Shown: positions 12,436 through 23,633 of the stretch, in pieces
How the letters are laid out: the number at the start of each line of letters is the position of its first letter
Position numbering within the stretch: the stretch's first letter is position 1
Source: Eledone cirrhosa
Taxonomy: Eukaryota; Mollusca; Cephalopoda; Octopoda; Eledonidae
Reading direction: 5' to 3'
Assembly (NCBI GenBank): GCA_964016885.1
Contig: OZ024741.1
Coordinates: 415,909,081-415,973,080 of the forward strand
DNA: 64,000 nt
Translations under genes and position numbers: made by a program
The notes under the pieces: generated by a model
The model's database searches: none
What the model saw: the letters and a program-made list of their open reading frames with translations, nothing else
Told to the model about the DNA's origin: nothing

Positions 12436-13683
12436 ATGGTGTCTGTTATATTAACTGGGGTCTCTGTTATATTAAGTGGGGTCTCTGTTATATTAACTGG
12501 GGCCTCTGTTATATTAACTGGGGTCTCTGTTATATTAACTGGGGCCTATATTATATTAACTGGGGTCGCTGTTATATTAATTGGGGTCTCTGTTATATTA
12601 ACTGGGGTCTCTGTTATATTAAATGGGGCCTCTATTATATTAACTGGGGCCTCTGTTATATTAACTGGGGTCTCTGTTATATTAACTAGGGCCTCTATTA
12701 TATTAACTGAGGACTCTGTTATATTAACTGGGGTCTCTGTTATATTAACTGGGTTCAGTTATATTAACTGGGGCCTCTGTTATATTAACTGGGGTCTCTG
12801 TTATATTAACAGGGGTCTCTGTTATATTAACTGGGGTCTCTGTTATATTAACTGGGGTCTCTGTTATATTAACTGGGGTCTCTGTTATATTAACTGGGGT
12901 ATGTTATATTAACTGGGGTCTCTGTTATATTAACTGGGGTCTCTGTTATATTAACAGAGGTATCGTATATTAACTGGGGTCTCTGTTATATTAACTGGGG
13001 CCTCTATTATATTAGCTGGGGCCTCTGTTATATTATCTGGGGTCTCTGTTATATTAACTGAGGTCTCTGTAATATTAACTGGGGCCTCTATTATATTAAC
13101 TGGGGTCTCTGTTATATTAACTGGGGCCTCTATTATATTAACTGAGGTCTCTGTTATATTAACTGGGGTCTGTTATTAACTGGGGCCTCTATTATATTAA
13201 CTGAGGTCTCTGTTATATTAACTGGGGTCTGTTATTAACTGGGGCCTCTATTATATTAACTGAGGTCTCTGTTATATTAACTGGGGTCTGTTATTAACTG
13301 GGGCCTCTATTATATTAACTGAGGTCTCTATTATATTAACTGGGGTCTCTGTTATATTAACTGGGGTCTATGTTATATTAACTGGGGTCTGTTATATTAA
13401 CTGGGGTCTCTGTTATATTAACTGGTGTCTCTGTTATATTAACTGGGGTCTGTTATCTTAACTGAGGTCTCTGTTATATTAACTGGGCTCTGTTATATTA
13501 ACTGGTGTCTCTGTTATATTAACTGAGGTCTGTTATCTTAACTGGGGTCTCTGTTATATTAACTGGGTTCTCTGTTATATTAACTGGGGTCTGTTATTAA
13601 CTAGGGCCTCTATTATATTAACTGAGGTCTCTGTTATATTAACTGGAGTCTCTGTTATATTAACTGGGTCTCTGTTATATTAA
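12436..13683 (+). repeat. HOR block, shortened alpha core (1,248 bp)
   Basis: Marker A reads AAATGGTGTCTG. The alpha core is present (GGGGCCTATATT, TTAATTGGGG). After TTCAG near 12757 the order jumps straight to ACAGGGG, omitting the TCTGTAATATT/GTCATG/GGGACC/second TTCAG section, which accounts for the short length. It has TTATATTATCTGGGG near 13030, three TTATTAAC trimer repeats and the standard tail. Confidence 0.85.
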
Positions 13684-15115
13684 ATGGCGTCTGTTATATT
13701 AACTGGGGTCTCTGTTATATTAACTGGGGTCTCTGTTATATTAACTGGGGTCTCTGTTATATTAACTGGGGTCTCTGTTATATTAACTGGGGCCTCTATT
13801 ATATTAACTGGGGTCGCTGTTATATTAAATGGGGTCTCTGTTATATTAACTGGGGTCTCTGTTATATTAAATGGGGCCTCTATTATATTAACTGGGGCCT
13901 CTGTTATATTAACTGGGGTCTCTGTTATATTAACTGGGGTCTCTGTTATATTAACTAGGGCCTCTATTATATTAACTGGGGCCTCTGTTATATTAACTGG
14001 GGTCGCTGTTATATTAACTGGGTTCAGTTATATTAACTGGGGTCTCTGTTATATTAACTGGGGTCTCTGTTATATTAACTGGGGTCTCTGTCATGTTAAC
14101 TGGGGTATGTTATATTAACTGGGGCCTCTGTTATATTAACTGGGGCCTCTATTATAGTAACTGAAGCCTCTGTTATATTAACTGGGGTCTCTGTTATATT
14201 AACTGGGGTCTCTGTTATATTAACTGGGGTCTCTATTATATTAACTGGGGTCTCTGTTATATTAACAGGGGTCTCTGTTATATTAACAGGGGTCTCTGTT
14301 ATATAAACTGGGGTCTCTGTTATATTAACTGGGGTCTGTTATATTAACTGGGGTCTCTGTTATATTAACTGGGGTCTCTGTCATATTAACTGGGTTATGT
14401 TATATTAACTGGGGTCTCTGTTATATTAACTGGGGTCTCTGTTATATTAACTGGGGTATCGTATATTAACTGGGGTCTCTGTTATATTAACTGGGGCCTC
14501 TATTATATTAGCTGGGGCCACTGTTATGTTAACTGAGGTCTCTGTTATAATAACTGGGTTCAGTTATATTAACTGGGGTCTCTGTTATATTAACTGAGGT
14601 CTCTGTAATATTAACTGGGGTCTGTTATTAACTGGGGCCTCTATTATATTAACTGAGGTCTCTTTTATATTAACTGGGGTCTGTTATTAACTGGGGCCTC
14701 TATTATATTAACTGAGGTCTCTGTTATATTAACTGGGGTCTGTTATTAACTGGGGCCTCTATTATATTAACTGGGGTCTCTGTTATATTAACTGGGGTCT
14801 CTGTTATATTAACTGGGGTCTATTATATTAACTGGGGTCTCTGTTATATTAAGTGGGGTCTCTTTTATATTAACTGGGGTCTGTTATCTTAACTGAGGTC
14901 TCTGTTATATTAACTGGGCTATGTTATATTAACTGGGGTCTCTGTTATATTAACTGAGGTCTGTTATCTTAACTGGGGTCTCTGTTATATTAACTGGGTT
15001 CTCTGTTATATTTTACTGGGGTCTGTTATTAACTGGGGCCTCTATTATATTAACTGAGGTCTCTGTTATATTAACTGGAGTCTCTGTTATATTAACTGGG
15101 TCTCTGTTATATTAA
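13684..15115 (+). repeat. HOR block, beta core (1,432 bp)
   Basis: Full beta core with both TCGCTG monomers, TATAGTAACTGAAGCC, two ACAGGGG monomers followed by TTATATAAACTGGGG, TCTGTCATATTAACTGGGTTATG, TATCGTATATT, TTAGCTGGGGCCACTGTTATG and ATAATAACTGGGTTCAG. It ends in an alpha-type tail (AAGTGGGG, GGGCTATG, TTATATTTTACTGGGG). With the next block it forms a beta-alpha pair. Confidence 0.87.
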
Positions 15116-16649
15116 ATGGCGTCTGTTATATTAACTGGGGTCTCTGTTATATTAACTGGGGTCTCTGTTATATTAACTGGGGCCTCTGTTATATTAACTG
15201 AGGTCTCTGTTATATTAAATGGGGTCTCTGTTATATTAACTGGGGTCTCTGTTATATTAAATGGGGCCTCTATTATATTAACTGAGGCCTCTGTTATATT
15301 AACTGGGGTCTCTGTTATATTAACTGGGGTCTCTGTTATATTAACTAGGACCTCTATTATATTAACTGAGGCCTCTGTTATATTAACTGGGGTCTCTGTT
15401 ATATTAACTGGGTTCAGTTATATTAACTGGGGCCTCTGTTATATTAACTGGGGCCTCTGTTATATTAACTGAGGTCTCTGTAATATTAACTGGGGTCTCT
15501 GTCATGTTAACTGGGGTATGTTATATTAACTGGGACCTCTGTTATATTAACTGGGGCCTCTATTATAGTAACTGGGGCCTCTGTTATATTAACTGGGGTC
15601 TCTGTTATATTAACTGGGTTCAGTTATATTAACTGGGGCCTCTGTTATATTAACTGGGGCCTCTATTATAGTAACTGGGGCCTCTGTTATATTAACTGGG
15701 GTCTCTGTTATATTAACTGGGGTCTCTGTTATATTAACTGGGGTCTCTATTATATTAACTGGGGTCTCTGTTATATTAACAGGGGTCTCTGTTATATTAA
15801 CTGGGGTCTCTGTTATATTAACTGGGGTCTCTGTTATATTAACTGGGGTCTCTGTTATATTAACTGGGGTATGTTATATTAACTGGGGTCTCTGTTATAT
15901 TAACTGGGGTCTCTGTTATATTAACAGAGGTATCGTATATTAACTGGGGTCTCTGTTATATTAACTGGGGCCTCTATTATATTAGCTGGGGCCTCTGTTA
16001 TATTAACTGGGGTCTCTGTTATATTAACTGAGGTCTCTGTAATATTAACTGGGGCCTCTATTATATTAACTGAGGTCTCTGTTATATTAACTGGGGTCTG
16101 TTATTAACTGGGGCCTCTATTATATTAACTGAGGTCTCTGTTATATTAACTGGGGTCTGTTATTAACTGGGGCCTCTATTATATTAACTGAGGTCTCTGT
16201 TATATTAACTGGGGTCTGTTATTAACTGGGGCCTCTATTATATTAACTGAGGTCTCTGTTATATTAACTGGGGTCTGTTATTAACTGGGGTCTCTATTAT
16301 ATTAACTGGGGTCTCTGTTATATTAACTGGGGTCTATGTTATATTAACTGGGGTCTGTTATATTAACTGGGGTCTCTGTTATATTAACTGGTGTCTCTGT
16401 TATATTAACTGGGGTCTGTTACCTTAACTGAGGTCTCTGTTATATTAACTGGGCTCTGTTATATTAACTGGTGTCTCTGTTATATTAACTGAGGTCTGTT
16501 ATCTTAACTGGGGTCTCTGTTATATTAACTGGGTTCTCTGTTATATTAACTGGGGTCTGTTATTAACTGGGGCCTCTATTATATTAACTGAGGTCTCTGT
16601 TATATTAACTGGAGTCTCTGTTATATTAACTGGGTCTCTGTTATATTAA
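15116..16649 (+). repeat. HOR block, shortened alpha core (1,534 bp)
   Basis: Alpha-like core lacking the GGGGCCTATATT/TCGCTG monomers, with ACTAGGACCTCTA instead of ACTAGGGCC. The two TTCAG sections, TCTGTAATATT, GTCATGTTAAC and ACTGGGACC are present. The tail holds TTATTAAC four times at exactly 59-bp spacing and a private TTACCTTAAC near 16419 (TTATCTTAAC in paralogues). Confidence 0.86.
16101..16296 (+). repeat. 59-bp trimer sub-array
   Basis: TTATTAAC occurs at 16101, 16160, 16219 and 16278, exactly 59 bp apart. Each unit is one 19-bp TTATTAAC monomer ending GGGGCCTCTA, one 21-bp GAGGTCTCTG monomer and one 19-bp GGGGTCTG monomer. The last unit carries GGGGTCTCTA. Confidence 0.88.
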
Positions 16650-18745
16650 ATGGCGTCTGTTATATTAACTGGGGTCTCTGTTATATTAACTGGGGTCTCT
16701 GTTATATTAACTGGGGTCTCTGTTATATTAACTGGGGTCTCTGTTATATTAACTGGGGCCTCTATTATATTAACTGGGGTCGCTGTTATATTAAATGGGG
16801 TCTCTGTTATATTAACTGGGGTCTCTGTTATATTAAATGGGGCCTCTATTATATTAACTGGGGCCTCTGTTATATTAACTGGGGTCTCTGTTATATTAAC
16901 TGGGGTCTCTGTTATATTAACTAGGGCCTCTATTATATTAACTGGGGCCTCTGTTATATTAACTGGGGTCGCTGTTATATTAACTGGGTTCAGTTATATT
17001 AACTGGGGTCTCTGTTATATTAACTGGGGTCTCTGTTATATTAACTGGGGTCTCTGTCATGTTAACTGGGGTATGTTATATTAACTGGGGCCTCTGTTAT
17101 ATTAACTGGGGCCTCTATTATAGTAACTGAAGCCTCTGTTATATTAACTGGGGTCTCTGTTATATTAACTGGGGTCTCTGTTATATTAACTGGGGTCTCT
17201 ATTATATTAACTGGGGTCTCTGTTATATTAACAGGGGTCTCTGTTATATTAACAGGGGTCTCTGTTATATAAACTGGGGTCTCTGTTATATTAACTGGGG
17301 TCTGTTATATTAACTGGGGTCTCTGTTATATTAACTGGGGTCTCTGTCATATTAACTGGGTTATGTTATATTAACTGGGGTCTCTGTTATATTAACTGGG
17401 GTCTCTGTTATATTAACTGGGGCCTCTATTATATTAACTGGGGTCGCTGTTATATTAAATGGGGTCTCTGTTATATTAACTGGGGTCTCTGTTATATTAA
17501 ATGGGGCCTCTATTATATTAACTGGGGCCTCTGTTATATTAACTGGGGTCTCTGTTATATTAACTGGGGTCTCTGTTATATTAACTAGGGCCTCTATTAT
17601 ATTAACTGGGGCCTCTGTTATATTAACTGGGGTCGCTGTTATATTAACTGGGTTCAGTTATATTAACTGGGGTCTCTGTTATATTAACTGGGGTCTCTGT
17701 TATATTAACTGGGGTCTCTGTCATGTTAACTGGGGTATGTTATATTAACTGGGGCCTCTGTTATATTAACTGGGGCCTCTATTATAGTAACTGAAGCCTC
17801 TGTTATATTAACTGGGGTCTCTGTTATATTAACTGGGGTCTCTGTTATATTAACTGGGGTCTCTATTATATTAACTGGGGTCTCTGTTATATTAACAGGG
17901 GTCTCTGTTATATTAACAGGGGTCTCTGTTATATAAACTGGGGTCTCTGTTATATTAACTGGGGTCTGTTATATTAACTGGGGTCTCTGTTATATTAACT
18001 GGGGTCTCTGTCATATTAACTGGGTTAAGTTATATTAACTGGGGTCTCTGTTATATTAACTGGGGTCTCTGTTATATTAACTGGGGTATCGTATATTAAC
18101 TGGGGTCTCTGTTATATTAACTGGGGCCTCTATTATATTAGCTGGGGCCACTGTTATGTTAACTGAGGTCTCTGTTATACTAACTGGGTTCAGTTATATT
18201 AACTGGGGTCTCTGTTATATTAACTGAGGTCTCTGTAATATTAACTGGGGTCTGTTATTAACTGGGGCCTCTATTATATTAACTGAGGTCTCTTTTATAT
18301 TAACTGGGGTCTGTTATTAACTGGGGCCTCTATTATATTAACTGAGGTCTCTGTTATATTAACTGGGGTCTGTTATTAACTGGGGCCTCTATTATATTAA
18401 CTGGGGTCTCTGTTATATTAACTGGGGTCTCTGTTATATTAACTGGGGTCTATTATATTAACTGGGGTCTCTGTTATATTAAGTGGGGTCTCTTTTATAT
18501 TAACTGGGGTCTGTTATCTTAACTGAGGTCTCTGTTATATTAACTGGGCTATGTTATATTAACTGGGGTCTCTGTTATATTAACTGAAGTCTGTTATCTT
18601 AACTGGGGTCTCTGTTATATTAACTGGGTTCTCTGTTATATTTTACTGGGGTCTGTTATTAACTGGGGCCTCTATTATATTAACTGAGGTCTCTGTTATA
18701 TTAACTGGAGTCTCTGTTATATTAACTGGGTCTCTGTTATATTAA
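16650..18745 (+). repeat. HOR block, beta core with internal 664-bp duplication (2,096 bp)
   Basis: Equivalent to the 1,432-bp beta block at 13684 plus a 664-bp tandem duplication; 2,096 minus 1,432 is exactly 664. The GAAGCC landmark is at 17129 and again at 17793, and GCCTCTATTATATT before TCGCTG at 16758 and 17422. The second copy has ACTGGGTTAAGTTATATT near 18020 where others have GGGTTATG. Confidence 0.9.
16741..18068 (+). repeat. 664-bp tandem duplication
   Basis: Two adjacent 664-bp copies split near 17404. The GCCTCTA-TCGCTG landmark is at 16758/17422 and GAAGCC at 17129/17793. The copies differ at GGGTTATG (first copy) versus GGGTTAAG (second copy, near 18024). Confidence 0.88.
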
Positions 18746-20663
18746 ATGGCGTCTGTTATATTAACTGGGGTCTCTGTTATATTAACTGGGGTCTCTGTTA
18801 TATTAACTGGGGCCTCTGTTATATTAACTGAGGTCTCTGTTATATTAACTGGGGTCTCTGTTATATTAACTGGGGCCTATATTATATTAACTGGGGTCGC
18901 TGTTATATTAATTGGGGTCTCTGTTATATTAACTGGGGTCTCTGTTATATTAAATGGGGCCTCTATTATATTAACTGAGGCCTCTGTTATATTAACTGGG
19001 GTCTCTGTTATATTAACTGGGGTCTCTGTTATATTAACTAGGGCCTCTATTATATTAACTGAGGCCTCTGTTATATTAACTGGGGTCTCTGTTATATTAA
19101 CTGGGTTCAGTTATACTAACTGGGGCCTCTGTTATATTAACTGCGGCCTCTGTTATATTAACTGGGGTCTCTGTAATATTAACTGGGGTCTCTGTCATGT
19201 TAACTGGGGTATGTTATATTAACTGGGACCTCTGTTATATTAACTGGGGCCTCTATTATAGTAACTGGGGCCTCTGTTATATTAACTGGGGTCTCTGTTA
19301 TATTAACTGGGTTCAGTTATATTAACTGGGGCCTCTGTTATATTAACTGGGGCCTCTATTATAGTAACTGGGGCCTCTGTTATATTAACTGTTGTCTCTG
19401 TTATATTAACTGGGGTCTCTGTTATATTAACTGGGGTCTCTATTATATTAACTGGGGTCTCTGTTATATTAACAGGGGTCTCTGTTATATTAACTGGGGT
19501 CTCTGTTATATTAACTGGGGTCTCTGTTATATTAACTGGGGTCTCTGTTATATTAACTGGGGTATGTTATATTAACTGGGGTCTCTGTTATCTTAACTGA
19601 GGTCTCTGTTATATTAACTGGGCTATGTTATATTAACTGGGGTCTCTGTTATATTAACTGAGGTCTGTTATCTTAACTGGGGTCTCTGTTATATTAACTG
19701 GGTTCTCTGTTATATTTTACTGGGGTCTGTTATTAACTGGGGCCTCTATTATATTAACTGAGGTCTCTGTTATATTAACTGGAGTCTCTGTTATATTAAC
19801 TGGGTCTCTGTTATATTAAATGGCGTCTGTTATATTAACTGGGGTCTCTGTTATATTAACTGGGGTCTCTGTTATATTAACTGGGGCCTCTGTTATATTA
19901 ACTGAGGTCTCTGTTATATTAACTGGGGTCTCTGTTATATTAACTGGGGCCTATATTATATTAACTGGGGTCGCTGTTATATTAATTGGGGTCTCTGTTA
20001 TATTAACTGGGGTCTCTGTTATATTAAATGGGGCCTCTATTATATTAACTGAGGCCTCTGTTATATTAACTGGGGTCTCTGTTATATTAACTGGGGTCTC
20101 TGTTATATTAACTAGGGCCTCTATTATATTAACTGAGGCCTCTGTTATATTAACTGGGGTCTCTGTTATATTAACTGGGTTCAGTTATATTAACTGGGGC
20201 CTCTGTTATATTAACTGCGGCCTCTGTTATATTAACTGGGGTCTCTGTAATATTAACTGGGGTCTCTGTCATGTTAACTGGGGTATGTTATATTAACTGG
20301 GACCTCTGTTATATTAACTGGGGCCTCTATTATAGTAACTGGGGCCTCTGTTATATTAACTGGGGTCTCTGTTATATTAACTGGGTTCAGTTATATTAAC
20401 TGGGGCCTCTGTTATATTAACTGGGGCCTCTATTATAGTAACTGGGGCCTCTGTTATATTAACTGGGGTCTCTGTTATATTAACTGGGGTCTCTGTTATA
20501 TTAACTGGGGTCTCTATTATATTAACTGTGGTCTCTGTTATATTAACAGGGGTCTCTGTTATATTAACTGGGGTCTCTGTTATATTAACTGGGGTCTCTG
20601 TTATATTAACTGGGGTCTCTGTTATATTAACTGGGGTATGTTATATTAACTGGGGTCTCTGTT
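18516..20663 (+). repeat. 1,074-bp tandem duplication
   Basis: Two adjacent copies split near 19590, with marker A at 18746 and 19820. The junction is visible as TCTCTGTTATCTTAACTGAG, where all other HORs have the 19-bp GGGGTCTG monomer before TTATCTTAAC. Copies differ at ACTGTTGTCTCTG and TTATACTAAC in the first. Confidence 0.88.
18746..19819 (+). repeat. HOR block, alpha core truncated by a 1,074-bp duplication
   Basis: Alpha core with ACTGCGGCC and TTATACTAACTGGGG near the TTCAG section, and ACTGTTGTCTCTG near 19388. After GGGGTATG the sequence jumps near 19590 from the mid-HOR section directly into TTATCTTAACTGAGG, skipping TATCGTATATT and the trimers. This is the junction of a 1,074-bp tandem duplication that also duplicated the following core. 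Confidence 0.88.
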
Positions 20664-21458
20664 ATATTAACTGGGGTCTCTGTTATATTAACAGAGGTAT
20701 CGTATATTAACTGGGGTCTCTGTTATATTAACTGGGGCCTCTATTATATTAGCTGGGGCCTCTGTTATATTAACTGGGGTCTCTGTTATATTAACTGAGG
20801 TCTCTGTAATATTAACTGGGGCCTCTATTATATTAACTGGGGTCTCTGTTATATTAACTGGGGCCTCTATTATATTAACTGAGGTCTCTGTTATATTAAC
20901 TGGGGTCTGTTATTAACTGGGGCCTCTATTATATTAACTGAGGTCTCTGTTATATTAACTGGGGTCTGTTATTAACTGGGGCCTCTATTATATTAACTGA
21001 GGTCTCTGTTATATTAACTGGGGTCTGTTATTAACTGGGGCCTCTATTATATTAACTGAGGTCTCTGTTATATTAACTGGGGTCTGTTATTAACTGGGGT
21101 CTCTATTATATTAACTGGGGTCTCTGTTATATTAACTGGGGTCTATGTTATATTAACTGGGGTCTGTTATATTAACTGGGGTCTCTGTTATATTAACTGG
21201 TGTCTCTGTTATATTAACTGGGGTCTGTTATCTTAACTGAGGTCTCTGTTATATTAACTGGGCTCTGTTATATTAACTGGTGTCTCTGTTATATTAACTG
21301 GGGTCTGTTATCTTAACTGGGGTCTCTGTTATATTAACTGGGTTCTCTGTTATATTAACTGGGGTCTGTTATTAACTGGGGCCTCTATTATATTAACTGA
21401 GGTCTCTGTTATATTAACTGGAGTCTCTGTTATATTAACTGGGTCTCTGTTATATTAA
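19820..21458 (+). repeat. HOR block, alpha core (1,639 bp), super-repeat copy 1
   Basis: Alpha core with ACTGCGGCC, second TTCAG, ACTGTGGTCTCTG before ACAGGGG, ACAGAGGTATCG, TTAGCTGGGGCCTCTG and four TTATTAAC trimer repeats. First HOR of the 5,892-bp super-repeat; HORs of identical length and order start at 25712 and 31604. Confidence 0.9.
20910..21105 (+). repeat. 59-bp trimer sub-array
   Basis: TTATTAAC at 20910, 20969, 21028 and 21087, same 19+21+19 composition; part of super-repeat copy 1, alpha HOR. Confidence 0.9.
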
Positions 21459-22439
21459 ATGGCGTCTGTTATATTAACTGGGGTCTCTGTTATATTAACT
21501 GGGGTCTCTGTTATATTAACTGGGGTCTCTGTTATATTAACTGGGGCCTCTATTATATTAACTGGGGTCGCTGTTATATTAAATGGGGTCTCTGTTATAT
21601 TAACTGGGGTCTCTGTTATATTAAATGGGGCCTCTATTATATTAACTGGGGCCTCTGTTATATTAACTGGGGTCTCTGTTATATTAACTGGGGTCTCTGT
21701 TATATTTACTAGGGCCTCTATTATATTAACTGGGGCCTCTGTTATATTAACTGGGGTCGCTGTTATATTAACTGGGTTCAGTTATATTAACTGGGGTCTC
21801 TGTTATATTAACTGGGGTCTCTGTTATATTAACTGGGGTCTCTGTCATGTTAACTGGGGTATGTTATATTAACTGGGGCCTCTGTTATATTAACTGGGGC
21901 CTCTATTATAGTAACTGAAGCCTCTGTTATATTAACTGGGGTCTCTGTTATATTAACTGGGGTCTCTGTTATATTAACTGGGGTCTCTATTATATTAACT
22001 GGGGTCTCTGTTATATTAACAGGGGTCTCTGTTATATTAACAGGGGTCTCTGTTATATAAACTGGGGTCTCTGTTATATTAACTGGGGTCTGTTATATTA
22101 ACTGGGGTCTCTGTTATATTAACTGGGGTCTCTGTCATATTAACTGGGTTATGTTATATTAACTGGGGTCTCTGTTATATTAACTGGGGTCTCTGTTATA
22201 TTAACTGGGGTATCGTATATTAACTGGGGTCTCTGTTATATTAACTGGGGCCTCTATTATATTAGCTGGGGCCACTGTTATGTTAACTGGGGTCTCTGTT
22301 ATAATAACTGGGTTCAGTTATATTAACTGGGGTCTCTGTTATATTAACTGAGGTCTCTGTAATATTAACTGGGGCCTCTATTATATTAACTGGGGTCTCT
22401 GTTATATTAACAGGGGTCTCTGTTATATTAACAGGGGTC

Positions 22440-23060
22440 TCTGTTATATTAACTGGGGTCTCTGTTATATTATCTGGGGTCTGTTATATTAACTGGGGTC
22501 TCTGTTATATTAACTGGGGTCTCTGTTATATTAACTGGGGTCTCTGTTATATTAACAGAGGTATCGTATATTAACTGGGGTCTCTGTTATATTAACTGGG
22601 GCCTCTATTATATTAGCTGGGGCCTCTGTTATATTAACTGGGGTCTCTGTTATATTAACTGGGGTCTCTGTTATATTAACTGGGGTCTCTATTATATTAA
22701 CTGGGGTCTCTGTTATATTAACAGGGGTCTCTGTTATATTAACTGGGGTCTCTGTTATATTAACTGGGGTCTCTGTTATATTAACTGGGGTCTCTGTTAT
22801 ATTAACTGGGGTATGTTATATTAACTGGGGTCTCTGTTATATTAACTGGGGTCTCTGTTATATTAACAGAGGTATCGTATATTAACTGGGGTCTCTGTTA
22901 TATTAACTGGGGCCTCTATTATATTAGCTGGGGCCTCTGTTATATTAACTGGGGTCTCTGTTATATTAACTGAGGTCTCTGTAATATTAACTGGGGCCTC
23001 TATTATATTAACTGGGGTCTCTGTTATATTAACTGGGGCCTCTATTATATTAACTGAGGT
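22440..23060 (+). repeat. 311-bp tandem duplication inside super-repeat
   Basis: ACAGAGGTATCGTATATT followed by TTAGCTGGGGCCTCTG occurs at 22555 and 22866, a 311-bp spacing that fits thirteen 21-bp plus two 19-bp monomers. The same duplication is in the second super-repeat copy at 28468/28779. Confidence 0.85.
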
Positions 23061-23084
23061 CTCTGTTATATTAACTGGGGTCTG

Positions 23085-23280
23085 TTATTAACTGGGGCCT
23101 CTATTATATTAACTGAGGTCTCTGTTATATTAACTGGGGTCTGTTATTAACTGGGGCCTCTATTATATTAACTGAGGTCTCTGTTATATTAACTGGGGTC
23201 TGTTATTAACTGGGGCCTCTATTATATTAACTGAGGTCTCTGTTATATTAACTGGGGTCTGTTATTAACTGGGGTCTCTA
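23085..23280 (+). repeat. 59-bp trimer sub-array
   Basis: TTATTAAC at 23085, 23144, 23203 and 23262; part of the first beta HOR of super-repeat copy 1. Confidence 0.88.
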
Positions 23281-23633
23281 TTATATTAACTGGGGTCTCT
23301 GTTATATTAACTGGGGTCTATGTTATATTAACTGGGGTCTGTTATATTAACTGGGGTCTCTGTTATATTAACTGGTGTCTCTGTTATATTAACTGGGGTC
23401 TGTTATCTTAACTGAGGTCTCTGTTATATTAACTGGGCTCTGTTATATTAACTGGTGTCTCTGTTATATTAACTGGGGTCTGTTATCTTAACTGGGGTCT
23501 CTGTTATATTAACTGGGTTCTCTGTTATATTAACTGGGGTCTGTTATTAACTGGGGCCTCTATTATATTAACTGAGGTCTCTGTTATATTAACTGGAGTC
23601 TCTGTTATATTAACTGGGTCTCTGTTATATTAA

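Larger units (their letters stand above)
13684..19819 (+). repeat. Tandem beta-alpha HOR pair
   Basis: A beta plus alpha pair (13684-16649, 2,966 bp) is followed by another beta plus alpha pair (16650-19819). The second pair is modified by a 664-bp internal gain and by the 1,074-bp junction. The offset is 2,966 bp at the beta start and 3,630 bp (2,966 + 664) at the alpha start, 15116/18746. Confidence 0.85.
21459..23633 (+). repeat. HOR block, beta core (2,175 bp), super-repeat copy 1
   Basis: Beta core one monomer shorter than its counterpart at 27351, with TTATATTTACTAGGG near 21710. The distal part contains a 311-bp tandem duplication (ACAGAGGTATCG landmark at 22555 and 22866), making this HOR unusually long. 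It ends with four TTATTAAC repeats at 59-bp spacing. Confidence 0.9.

Noticed and set aside
12757..12900. GTTAAC and AAATGG monomers as protein-binding operators
   Set aside because: They are point variants of the monomer that recur at HOR positions. There is no gene or other context to support a regulatory role.
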